DNA from: Glaciecola flavus
Lineage (GTDB): Bacteria; Pseudomonadota; Gammaproteobacteria; Enterobacterales; Alteromonadaceae
Length of the DNA: 64,000 nucleotides
Reading direction: 5' to 3'
NCBI RefSeq assembly: GCF_042646125.1
Contig: NZ_JBHRSW010000047.1
Span: forward strand, 62,001-126,000
The position numbers and the translations under genes were made by a program. Under the pieces are notes generated by a model. It worked only from the letters and a program-made list of their open reading frames with translations, did no database searches and was not told where the DNA came from. Shown one piece after another: positions 46,479 to 54,910 of this stretch; within the stretch, counting starts at the first letter, position 1, and each line of letters begins with the position of its first letter.

Positions 46479-47969
46479 ATGATACTAGAAACTCTCACTA
46501 TTACAGTTTATACCTTGTCTGTGTTGCTGATTTTTGCTTTTAGTCTTTGCCAACTAAATTTACTTTTCAATTATTTAAGCGCATCGAAGCGTAGCTATGA
46601 GCGTGAAGATTTAGAATTCGACGAGGCATCGCCGCTTCCCACGGTTACCATTCAACTGCCTATTTACAATGAAAAGTATGTTGTTCAACGTTTGTTGGAC
46701 AACATAGCCAGTTTGGATTATCCGCGAGATAAGCTTGAAGTGCAGGTGTTGGACGATTCTACCGACAGTTCTATCGAATCAACGCGATTGCATATTGCGC
46801 AGTTGCAAAAAACAGGATTGGACATTCAGCATCACACACGATGTAACCGAGAAGGCTTTAAAGCGGGCGCCTTAAAAGAGGGTCTAAAAAGCGCCAAAGG
46901 CGAGTTTATTGCTATTTTTGATGCTGACTTTTTGCCCGCAGCGAATTGGTTGAAGCTTACCTTGCCCTATTTTAAAGACCCCAAAATAGGGGTTGTGCAA
47001 ACGCGGTGGGCACACTTAAATAAAGATTATTCCTTACTGACAAAAGTACAAGCTTTTGCGCTTGATGCCCATTTTACATTGGAGCAAGTCGGGCGAAATA
47101 GCAAAGGACATTTTATTAACTTTAATGGTACGGCTGGGGTATGGCGCAAGCAGTGCATTGAAGATGCAGGAAATTGGGAAGGGGATACCCTTACTGAAGA
47201 CTTGGATTTGAGTTATCGAGCGCAACTAAAACAATGGAAATTCAAATATTTGGAGCAAGTGGAGACACCTGCAGAGTTGCCTGTTGCTATTAGCGCGGCA
47301 CGATCACAGCAGTTCCGTTGGAATAAAGGTGGTGCAGAAAACTTTCAAAAAATGCGGGATAAACTGTTTGCTGCTGAGCACTTGCCTTTGCGAACCAAAT
47401 GGCACGGCTTGTTTCATTTGTTGAGTAGTTCCATGTTTTTGAATGTGCTGATTGTCGCATTACTGAGTGTGCCAATGTTGTACATGAAAAATGAATATGC
47501 ACATTTGCACGTATATTTTTATGTCATGTCATTTTTTGTGATTAGTACAGTGATATTTTTTGTTTGCTATTGGTACATGTTTAAACAAATGTACGGTGGG
47601 GGAATACGAAAGTTTTGCCAGTACATTGGGATGTTTTTTACTTTCTTTAGTATAGCGATGGGGTTTTCACTTCACAATTCTATTGCCGTGATCCAAGGGC
47701 ATTTAGGCAAACGCAGCGAGTTTATACGGACGCCCAAATTTAATGTTAGTGAGTTAAAAGAAGCATGGAAAGACAACGTGTATCTAAAAAGCAGTTTATC
47801 CAAGACGGTGATAGCGGAGGGTCTGCTCATGCTATATTTCGCCTTTGGTTTGTACTCAGCCTTTGTTGTTGGTGATGCAGGGGGAGACTTCGGGCTGTTT
47901 CCGTTTCACCTAATGCTCTTCTGTGGTTTTGGCTTTGTATTCTTTAAGTCGATTTTTAGTAGGGGCTAG
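46479..47969 (+). CDS. Family 2 glycosyltransferase, processive type, membrane-bound
   Basis: A 496-residue enzyme with the D,D,D,QxxRW signature of cellulose-synthase/ceramide-glucosyltransferase-like GT2 enzymes: VLDDSTD, FDADFLPA, TEDLDLSYR and QQFRWNKGG. One N-terminal helix (about 5-30) and four to five C-terminal helices (from about 310) flank the cytosolic catalytic domain. It would transfer sugar from a nucleotide sugar to a lipid or growing polymer; the product is unknown. It is monocistronic with no recognised polysaccharide genes beside it and no strong ribosome binding site. Confidence 0.9.
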   Translation: MILETLTITVYTLSVLLIFAFSLCQLNLLFNYLSASKRSYEREDLEFDEASPLPTVTIQLPIYNEKYVVQRLLDNIASLDYPRDKLEVQVLDDSTDSSIESTRLHIAQLQKTGLDIQHHTRCNREGFKAGALKEGLKSAKGEFIAIFDADFLPAANWLKLTLPYFKDPKIGVVQTRWAHLNKDYSLLTKVQAFALDAHFTLEQVGRNSKGHFINFNGTAGVWRKQCIEDAGNWEGDTLTEDLDLSYRAQLKQWKFKYLEQVETPAELPVAISAARSQQFRWNKGGAENFQKMRDKLFAAEHLPLRTKWHGLFHLLSSSMFLNVLIVALLSVPMLYMKNEYAHLHVYFYVMSFFVISTVIFFVCYWYMFKQMYGGGIRKFCQYIGMFFTFFSIAMGFSLHNSIAVIQGHLGKRSEFIRTPKFNVSELKEAWKDNVYLKSSLSKTVIAEGLLMLYFAFGLYSAFVVGDAGGDFGLFPFHLMLFCGFGFVFFKSIFSRG

Positions 47970-48164
47970 GGGCTGTTTTCCTGTCTTTTTCACTGCGAAT
48001 AAGACGATTCATAGTTGTCACCTTATTCAATAGCGTTTATTCTTCTTGCTTTCCTCGTTTTTTCTATATTTCTCGGGGTGCTTTGAGCCTGCACCGTCTT
48101 GGTTACGCAGCTCATCTATTTTTTAATGCGCATTGGGCGCGACTTATCTAACTAGGAACAAGTA
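47970..48164. other. Gap before ilvE
   Basis: This 195-nt spacer has no open frame or strong hairpin that I can support. It must hold the ilvE promoter. Confidence 0.3.
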
Positions 48165-49163
48165 ATGGCAGCGTTTGGTACAGTATTTATGCCGCAAATG
48201 GCAATCACCAAATTTGAAAACGGCAATTGGACAGATACTACAACTGTCTCCTCTGATAGTATTTCCATCCACCCCGGCGCACATGTCTTACACTATTCGA
48301 GTACTTGTTTTGAAGGTTTGAAAGCGTTTAAACACGATGATGGCGGTGTGTATATTTTTCGCATGGATCAGAATATTAAGCGTTTTCAGCAAAGTAGTGA
48401 GCTACTCAAACTGCCTTCTTTTGATCCTCAACAAGTTGAAGAGATGATCCTTGAGCTTGTTAAACAATATGCTGACGAAGTACCTGCTCCGCCAGGATCA
48501 ATGTATATTCGCCCCACGCATGTTGGAACAGAAGCCTCTATCGGCAAAGCAGCCAACCCCTCACTAAGCTCGTTGTTGTATATATTGCTTTCGCCGGTTG
48601 GTGACTACTTTGCCGGTGGAGCTAAACCCTTGCGTCTGTTACTTGATGAGACTGGCATGCGCTGTGCCCCACATATGGGAATGATTAAAAGCGGGGGTAA
48701 CTACGCCAGTGCGCTCGGGCCGATTTTAGCGGCAAAAGACGAGGTGCAAGCTGACCAAATTCTGTTTTGTCCAAATGGCGATGTGCAAGAAACTGGCGCA
48801 GCAAATTTTATTTTGATCGATGGCAACGAAATTATTACTAAAGGCTTAGATTCAAGCTTTTTGCATGGTGTTACGCGAGCATCTATCCTCACTCTTGCCA
48901 AAGACCTTGGTATGACCGTGAGTGAGAGAGATATTACGGTAAGTGAACTACTTGAGCGCTCTGCAAAGCCAGGTGTTGAAGCCGCCTTATCGGGCACGGC
49001 AGCAGTGTTAACCCCAGTTGGTACATTTATTCACAATGATAAAGAATACACTGTTGGATCAGGGCAAGCGGGTGAGACGACCATGAAGCTTAGGCAAGCG
49101 TTGAACGACATTCAATGGGGTAAAGCAGAAGACAAACACAATTGGTTGGTTAAAGTATTATAA
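48165..49163 (+). CDS. ilvE: Branched-chain amino acid aminotransferase (class IV)
   Basis: A PLP enzyme that transfers amino groups between glutamate and the keto acids of Leu, Ile and Val. The 332-residue protein has the class-IV fold, with YSSTCFEGLKAF, RMDQNIKRF, SMYIRPTHVGTE, the PLP lysine in MIKSGGNYASAL, and VQETGAANFILI and GVTRASIL for cofactor and substrate binding. The length and motifs suit the type II BCAT group. AGGAA precedes the ATG. dgt follows 66 nt later. Confidence 0.9.
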   Translation: MAAFGTVFMPQMAITKFENGNWTDTTTVSSDSISIHPGAHVLHYSSTCFEGLKAFKHDDGGVYIFRMDQNIKRFQQSSELLKLPSFDPQQVEEMILELVKQYADEVPAPPGSMYIRPTHVGTEASIGKAANPSLSSLLYILLSPVGDYFAGGAKPLRLLLDETGMRCAPHMGMIKSGGNYASALGPILAAKDEVQADQILFCPNGDVQETGAANFILIDGNEIITKGLDSSFLHGVTRASILTLAKDLGMTVSERDITVSELLERSAKPGVEAALSGTAAVLTPVGTFIHNDKEYTVGSGQAGETTMKLRQALNDIQWGKAEDKHNWLVKVL

Positions 49164-49210
49164 AAAAGACAAACCAATACTTATGGTGACAATAATGGTC
49201 TCAAGCGCTA

Positions 49211-49239
49211 CCGTGGTCAAACAATCGTAATGACCACGG
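49211..49239 (+). promoter_or_regulatory. Inverted repeat enclosing the dgt start codon
   Basis: A perfect 9-bp inverted repeat, CCGTGGTCA (49211-49219) and TGACCACGG (49231-49239) with an 11-nt spacer, spans the dgt ATG at 49230-49232. In mRNA it would put the start codon at the base of a hairpin and bury the region where a ribosome binding site should be; none is otherwise visible. It might instead be a repressor operator. Confidence 0.55.
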
Positions 49240-50672
49240 GTATCAATTTTAAGACAAAGTTTTTAACCGAGCGCGCATTACAGAGTGCCAGCCGTGGGCA
49301 AGCAGCATCTATTTCAGCTTTGGAAACTGCTTATGAAAGTGACCGCGGCAGAATTTTAAATTCAGTGGCTATTCGTCGCTTACAACAAAAAACGCAAGTT
49401 TTCCCTTTAGAGCGGAATGCAGCGGTTCGCAGTCGCTTAACTCACTCAATGGAAGTGATGCAAGTGGGGCGATACATTACGCGCAAAGTATTTTCCAGTT
49501 TGTCCGACAATCAAAAAAAACAATTTGGATTAGATGGTCTAGAGCGTGTTTTTGAAACAGTGGTCGAAATGGCTTGTTTGCTCCACGATGTGGGCAATCC
49601 GCCGTATGGTCATTTTGGTGAAGATACCATTGTCAATTGGTTTAAGCGCCATATCGATCAATTAACAGAACTGTCGGGTAACAGCCTCGACCAGCATCAG
49701 CGGCAAGATCTCATTAGTTTTGAGGGTAACGCACAGGCCATAAGAATAGTGCACAGTTTGCAAGCCTTGAACCTAAGCTATACGCAAATTGCTAGCATAC
49801 TCAAATACACGCGTTGTGCCGCTGAGCCCAAACCCATCGATAACTATTTAAAGAAGAAACCCGGTTATTATTTATCTGAAAAGGGCATTGTGTCAGATGT
49901 CCTTAATGCGCTCAATATTGAAGCAGGATGTCGACATCCTGTGGCCTATATCATGGAAGCAGCTGATGATATTGCCTATTGTATAGCTGATCTAGAAGAT
50001 GCGGTAGAGAAGGGGATTATGTCTACTGAAACCTTGTCTACGCGGCTTGTCGAACGCTATCAAGAGATCGCGAAAGACTTTGGTATTTCGGATGAAAAAG
50101 ACATTGGAAAATTAGCAGACATTGTCGCGCGCGCCAGCAAAAAGGCAGCTGATAATCATGTGGTCAGCAACAGTGAGTATTTTGTTAGTTTACGGGTGAG
50201 TTCGCAGCATATTATGGTTCAACATGCGGCAACACGTTTTATCACGCACATTGAAGCGTGCTATCACGGCTCGTTCAATGCGTCTTTACTCGAAGACAAG
50301 TCACCAGCCCATGCAATATCGGCAAGCTTTAAAGCAGTGGCTTTTGACTATGCTTTTAGTCACCACGAAGTAGAACAAAGTGAGTTGCAAGGGTATCAAA
50401 TTATTTCTGGGCTATTGGACAAATATGGTCAGTTGTTGGCTTTGACTGAAAGTGAGTTTTCTAGCTTATTTAGCAAAAAATGCAAGTTTCCACTCGAAAA
50501 GCGCTTGTTGAAAAAGCTAGCTGATAAACACGTTAATGCCTACAAGCTAGCGGTGGCAAATGAGCCTCAATCAGAGTTTTATTTCCGGTGTCGAATGGTG
50601 CAAGACAACATTAGTGGTATGACTGATCATTTTGCCTATGATGACTACAGAACCTTGTTTGTGTGCGAGTGA
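49230..50672 (+). CDS. dgt: dGTP triphosphohydrolase
   Basis: Dgt hydrolyses dGTP to deoxyguanosine and tripolyphosphate; dGTPases of this class have also been implicated in phage defence. The 480-residue HD-domain protein is close to E. coli Dgt, with ESDRGRILNSVAIRRLQQKT, RSRLTHSMEVMQVGRYI, the HD pair in CLLHDVGNPPYGHFGE, LKYTRC, KKPGYYLSE, IMEAADDIAYCIADLEDAVEK and ISGMTDHFAYDDYR. It follows ilvE by 66 nt. A hairpin spans its start codon. Confidence 0.95.
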   Translation: MTTGINFKTKFLTERALQSASRGQAASISALETAYESDRGRILNSVAIRRLQQKTQVFPLERNAAVRSRLTHSMEVMQVGRYITRKVFSSLSDNQKKQFGLDGLERVFETVVEMACLLHDVGNPPYGHFGEDTIVNWFKRHIDQLTELSGNSLDQHQRQDLISFEGNAQAIRIVHSLQALNLSYTQIASILKYTRCAAEPKPIDNYLKKKPGYYLSEKGIVSDVLNALNIEAGCRHPVAYIMEAADDIAYCIADLEDAVEKGIMSTETLSTRLVERYQEIAKDFGISDEKDIGKLADIVARASKKAADNHVVSNSEYFVSLRVSSQHIMVQHAATRFITHIEACYHGSFNASLLEDKSPAHAISASFKAVAFDYAFSHHEVEQSELQGYQIISGLLDKYGQLLALTESEFSSLFSKKCKFPLEKRLLKKLADKHVNAYKLAVANEPQSEFYFRCRMVQDNISGMTDHFAYDDYRTLFVCE

Positions 50673-50673
50673 G

Positions 50674-52293
50674 TTAGGGTAGCTTTAAGCGTTCTCTGAC
50701 CTTGATGGAATACCAAATTGAGGGAACAATTACGGCTATAGACATGAGCAGCAAAATCCACGAGTAGTGTTGAGCAAATACGTTGATGTTGGTCAGTTCT
50801 GCCGCCAGTTCACTGTTAACATGCTTTGCTTGTGAAATGGGTCCAATTGCGGCTTCGTTGGCGATTGAAAACGCATTGCTAAATGCACTTTGCCAGCCCA
50901 AGGCCGATAAGGATGCGTAGGCTTTATAGGCGATGGCCGAAGCACCAAAACCTATCAGCCCCAAAGTGATCGTCCCCAAACTCAGTAAACCTATGCTTAC
51001 TGCGCCAATACTGATCACGCCTAATGAGACTATTCCTACACTGATAGGGGCAACTGCAACCCCTCCCCACGCGATGAGTCGCCCAAAAGCAAGTTCTCCG
51101 CCCGCTATCCAAGCATTTACAGGCGTATCACCTTCCTCTGGCATGCCAAAGCGAATATGAATGAGAGGAATACCGGCCAGTCGTATGACACTTTTGTATT
51201 CTCGCTTCTTTTGAAAGTTCTCGTCGTCTGTTTGAGTAAAAGCGTGAGCGTTATTTTGTCTCTCGAAGGCTCTCAGTTTGCGGGTACCCGTCACCATTTT
51301 GAAAGTCAAAACTAAATAAGAAATTAAAAAGCTGAAGGTTAAGATTTGTGACAGTACTAATGCCACGTGTGTGTATTCTGGCCATGACATTGCAAGGTGT
51401 TTGAGTACGAAAATAATACTTACATAGACGCCTGCAAATAAAAAGAAAAGTACAGTAAATAAGATTACGCGCTTGCGCTCATTGCGCGTGCGAGCTTGAT
51501 CTAATCCTGCTCGTAAGCCAAAAAACGCACTGATAAATCCAGAAAATATAGCTAACACTGGCGCTAAGCTCATCCACTTTGCTGTTGAGGCTGCTTTAAC
51601 TGAGCCAGCGCCAATCATTGCAGCTTTAGCGGGGGGAGAGCTCATGTTTATAGATGCCAAAACAGCAAGTGTAAAGGCCGTACCTGAGCGAGTATGTTTA
51701 AGGGAGCGCTCTACCATCGATTGCACCGCTTTTTGTAGCAATTTGCGGCCACGCGAGAGTCTTTGTTTCGCGGCTTCTTCTGATAAATCGAGTTTTAATG
51801 CGACGGCTTGTACCGAGTTATGCTCACGATAAAATAAAACGAGGGGCTCGCGATAGGTCTCAGGTATATGTGCTAATGCTTGCCACAGTATTGCCTGTTC
51901 TTGTGCGCTTATTGCGGCATCTTCCAGCTTTGCTTCATTGCTTACTCGCTTGAGCTCTGTCGTCAATTCGTCGGCGTCGTTGACTATTTGCTTGGCTTCT
52001 TTTCTTAGAAAGTGATTGATTTTAAAGCGTAGTATTCCGCACAACCATGATTTGAGTTTTTCTGGTTCACGTAAGTTATCGAGTTTTCGCCATGCTTCGA
52101 CAAAGGCCTCTTGTGCAAGATCTTCACTGTGCTTTATGTCGCCAATAGCCGCGTATGCGATAGTACAAAGTAAGGTTTGATAGCGCACCACTATGCTGGT
52201 GAACGCGTCGCGATTGCCACCAAGGCAGGCGAGAACAAGTGCGGTATCAGTTTGCTCTTTGTTACGGGTTAATTTTCCAATGAGATGAAACAT
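50674..52293 (-). CDS. ECF-type sigma factor fused to a multi-helix membrane domain
   Basis: A 539-residue protein. Residues about 25-95 are sigma-70 region 2 (DLAQEAFVEAWRKLDNL, then KSWLCGILRFKINHFLRK) and about 135-185 region 4 (YREPLVLFYREHNSVQAVALKL), as in ECF sigma factors. From about 235 onward there are four hydrophobic helices, a run of seven [ST]-x-G-x-x pentads (about 416-450: SVGIV, SLGVI, SIGAV, SIGLL, SLGTI, TLGLI, GFGAS) and a final helix. A sigma factor tethered to the membrane would need proteolysis or a conformational change to act. No separate anti-sigma gene is adjacent. It starts at ATG 52293; an in-frame GTG lies one codon earlier. Confidence 0.85.
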   Translation of the reverse strand: MFHLIGKLTRNKEQTDTALVLACLGGNRDAFTSIVVRYQTLLCTIAYAAIGDIKHSEDLAQEAFVEAWRKLDNLREPEKLKSWLCGILRFKINHFLRKEAKQIVNDADELTTELKRVSNEAKLEDAAISAQEQAILWQALAHIPETYREPLVLFYREHNSVQAVALKLDLSEEAAKQRLSRGRKLLQKAVQSMVERSLKHTRSGTAFTLAVLASINMSSPPAKAAMIGAGSVKAASTAKWMSLAPVLAIFSGFISAFFGLRAGLDQARTRNERKRVILFTVLFFLFAGVYVSIIFVLKHLAMSWPEYTHVALVLSQILTFSFLISYLVLTFKMVTGTRKLRAFERQNNAHAFTQTDDENFQKKREYKSVIRLAGIPLIHIRFGMPEEGDTPVNAWIAGGELAFGRLIAWGGVAVAPISVGIVSLGVISIGAVSIGLLSLGTITLGLIGFGASAIAYKAYASLSALGWQSAFSNAFSIANEAAIGPISQAKHVNSELAAELTNINVFAQHYSWILLLMSIAVIVPSIWYSIKVRERLKLP

Positions 52294-52296
52294 CAC

Positions 52297-52520
52297 TGCT
52301 CGTCTTTTCCAATTTATCCATTCAATGAATAGTAAGTGTCGTTTTTGTTCAAGAAGGTGACACCTTATTTCAATGTTTTTTCGTCACCTTTTATTTCCCA
52401 TCGGCACTTATTAAGGAATCGCATGTTTTTCTGAATCAGTAACGCAGAAAAGTATTGCTCGCAAAACCAAGAGATTGCGGTCTTGTTTTGTCAATTTTAA
52501 TACAAGCAATAAGGATACTT
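52297..52520. other. Divergent spacer, sigma factor/CIA30 genes
   Basis: The 224-nt gap between two divergent genes probably includes both promoters and may contain a site recognised by the adjacent sigma factor itself. Two copies of a GGTGACACCTT/GTCACCTTTTATT-like motif (around 52367 and 52383) are visible and could be worth comparing as an ECF promoter element. Confidence 0.35.
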
Positions 52521-53150
52521 ATGAACACTAACAAATTTGAATCGCCTATTCTATATTACCTCTGTTTTGCTCTTAACTTGGTTTTACTGCTTAGCATCGG
52601 TGTCCCGAGTAGTGCTGGTGCATCCGATCAAAACCCTGCCCGAGTTCCAGTTATAGTGGATGACTTTAGTCACGAGACACAAAATAGTTGGGGTTACCCA
52701 CGATACTATGTCGATGATACCAGTGCAGGGGGAAGCACTAACGTTAAGCATAGTATCGTTGATGGCCATTTGCGTATGGTGGGTGATATTGTGCCGCCAC
52801 GGGGTCAACCCGGCTGGACAAGTGTGGCTCTATTGCTTGATCAGACCGGTGGTGCGACAGACCTCAGCCACTTTACGGGAGTAGAAGTACGGATAAAAGT
52901 CGATGCCGGTAATGTTTCGATCTCCGCAAATAGCACTGAAGTGAATAACTTTGATTACCACATAGCACCTGTGCAAGTGAAGAGTGATGGGCAATTTTAC
53001 ACCGTTAAGCTGCCATTTACGTCCATGAACAGAACATGGTCTGAGCAAACACCACTAAATACCCAAAGTATTGGGAGTCTATCCATTGTCGCTTATGGCC
53101 TAGAGCCTTCAACAGTGCGGCTTGCTATTGATACGATTGGTTTTTACTAG
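52521..53150 (+). CDS. Exported CIA30-like protein
   Basis: A 209-residue protein with a signal peptide (about 1-34, ending SAGA) and one domain like CIA30/NDUFAF1 (VIVDDFSHE..NSWGYPRYYVDDTSAGGS near its start and LAIDTIGFY at its end), a galactose-binding jelly-roll type fold. Bacterial members are poorly characterised. ATG 52521 has AAGGA upstream; a longer frame from 52455 lacks one. It is divergent from the sigma factor gene, so it could be one of its targets, which is inference only. Confidence 0.7.
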   Translation: MNTNKFESPILYYLCFALNLVLLLSIGVPSSAGASDQNPARVPVIVDDFSHETQNSWGYPRYYVDDTSAGGSTNVKHSIVDGHLRMVGDIVPPRGQPGWTSVALLLDQTGGATDLSHFTGVEVRIKVDAGNVSISANSTEVNNFDYHIAPVQVKSDGQFYTVKLPFTSMNRTWSEQTPLNTQSIGSLSIVAYGLEPSTVRLAIDTIGFY

Positions 53151-53185
53151 CGCCAGCGTATGAAAATAACCAACCTGTAGGCGTT

Positions 53186-54706
53186 TTAAATTTTAAATTT
53201 TTCCACTAGTGCGGCCACCTGTTGGCTTAAGCGAACAATGGCCTCGTTATTCGATGAGCTTTTTCGCGCAATTTCTAGGGTTCTGTCGTTGGCTGTTCTA
53301 ATAAACGCGATGTCGGATTCGATGGATGTCAAAGTTTGACTCTGCTCTTCTGCTGCAGCTGCAATAGTTGTCGCACTGCTGACATTGCGATTGATTGCAT
53401 TTTCAATTTCGGAAAAGGTTTCTCCTGCTTTTGCAGCCGACTCTACATTGTCCGCAGCCTGTTGCATACCACTATTCATGATATTGTGAGTTGTTTTCGC
53501 CTGTTGTTGTAGTTGAGAAATGATCTCTTCGATTTCGCCTGTTGATTTTTGAGTGCGTTGTGCCAGCGTCCTTACTTCATCTGCGACTACAGCAAATCCT
53601 CGGCCTTGTTCTCCTGCCCGCGCAGCTTCGATGGCGGCGTTCAAGGCGAGCAAATTGGTTTGTTCAGCGATACTTTTTATGACATCGACAACTGCACCAA
53701 TAGATTGTGCATGTTCATCTAGTTTGGCGGTTTTTTCTGTAGATGATTGCACGCTATCTGCTAATTGTTGTGTTTTTTCGTTGGCGATCCGCACGTCATG
53801 TAAGCCTTTTCCAGCCAATTCGGTTGTTTCTTGCATCACGTCAGCCGAACTGGAAGCTTGGCTAGCAACGTCTTTTGACGAAGCACTTAAACCATCCATC
53901 GAGTGGATAATGCGCGATACTTTCTCGTTTAAATCACTGACTAAATCATTCAGCTCTTTGATGTCTTCATTGCTTTCGTCAGATGACCGGTCGAGGGTGT
54001 GTGAAACCTTGCTAATATCACTCACTATTTTGTGGACGTTATCGATAAAATAGTTGATCCCAGTTGTCAGGGCATGAAGTTCACCTTGTGATGATAACTC
54101 TATTCTTCTGGTCAGGTCGCCGTCACCCTGGGCAATATCGTTTACACGTTCTGTTATAGCCGTCAGTGGAGAAATGATGAGGCGATGTATCAAAAAGCCT
54201 GCAACACTGAGTAAAATCACTGATAAGATCAATATTTGAAAGATACTGCGTTTTACTGCCGCGCTAAACGCTACATCTAATGAATTGCCCGAAAAGTAGA
54301 GTACAACCGAGCCTGCGGTAAATGCTTCATCTTGATCAAAGTAAACGATGTCCGTCTCTTTAGTAAATAGCACCTTTCCTTGATACTGCCCTACGCTCAT
54401 CTCCTCCTTATCTTCATCCCATCTGATGTCAAACAGGACTTGCTTTTCCAGATCAAACGCACTCACCCCAACTAAATCATTTGTCCCTAGCTCGGCACTC
54501 GCTGCCTTTTGCGCAGAGTCTACGTTGAAATTCCACATGGCATCGGCAAGCGTCACTTTTATGCGTTTTTCGGTATTGCTAGCGTTGGCCTCGAGTGTAC
54601 TGGCAAGGGTACGTTGGCTTATCCATATATCAAACACGCTATAGATAAAAAGAGTCGCAATTAACGATACTAATAAGGCTATATTTATTCTTTTTCTCAA
54701 ACTCAC
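53186..54706 (-). CDS. Methyl-accepting chemotaxis protein
   Basis: A 506-residue transmembrane chemoreceptor: helix about 7-27, a periplasmic sensor of about 115 residues (including LADAMWNFNVDSAQ), helix about 147-167, HAMP (about 168-222) and a cytoplasmic signalling domain with the hairpin tip EQTNLLALNAAIEAARAGEQ followed by GRGFAVVADEVRTLAQR. It begins with GTG 54706, preceded by GGAG. It is divergent from a periplasmic binding protein gene, which may supply its ligand. No CheA/CheW genes are in the window. Confidence 0.93.
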   Translation of the reverse strand: MSLRKRINIALLVSLIATLFIYSVFDIWISQRTLASTLEANASNTEKRIKVTLADAMWNFNVDSAQKAASAELGTNDLVGVSAFDLEKQVLFDIRWDEDKEEMSVGQYQGKVLFTKETDIVYFDQDEAFTAGSVVLYFSGNSLDVAFSAAVKRSIFQILILSVILLSVAGFLIHRLIISPLTAITERVNDIAQGDGDLTRRIELSSQGELHALTTGINYFIDNVHKIVSDISKVSHTLDRSSDESNEDIKELNDLVSDLNEKVSRIIHSMDGLSASSKDVASQASSSADVMQETTELAGKGLHDVRIANEKTQQLADSVQSSTEKTAKLDEHAQSIGAVVDVIKSIAEQTNLLALNAAIEAARAGEQGRGFAVVADEVRTLAQRTQKSTGEIEEIISQLQQQAKTTHNIMNSGMQQAADNVESAAKAGETFSEIENAINRNVSSATTIAAAAEEQSQTLTSIESDIAFIRTANDRTLEIARKSSSNNEAIVRLSQQVAALVEKFKI

Positions 54707-54910
54707 CTTGTGGCTCCGTTAGATGTTGTTGTCGCATTTGTGAAGTTCGCCTCTGTTGAGCACTTAACAAAGGCTTTCTTGAAAAAAGGGCATGAGCTTC
54801 TACACTTATTTCATAGGAGAGCCAATGCTCTCTTTATAAAAAATAGTTTAAATATATTGGATTACAAACTTTCTTTGGTTTTGTTATCTAAAAAGGTGAC
54901 GTGCAAAATA

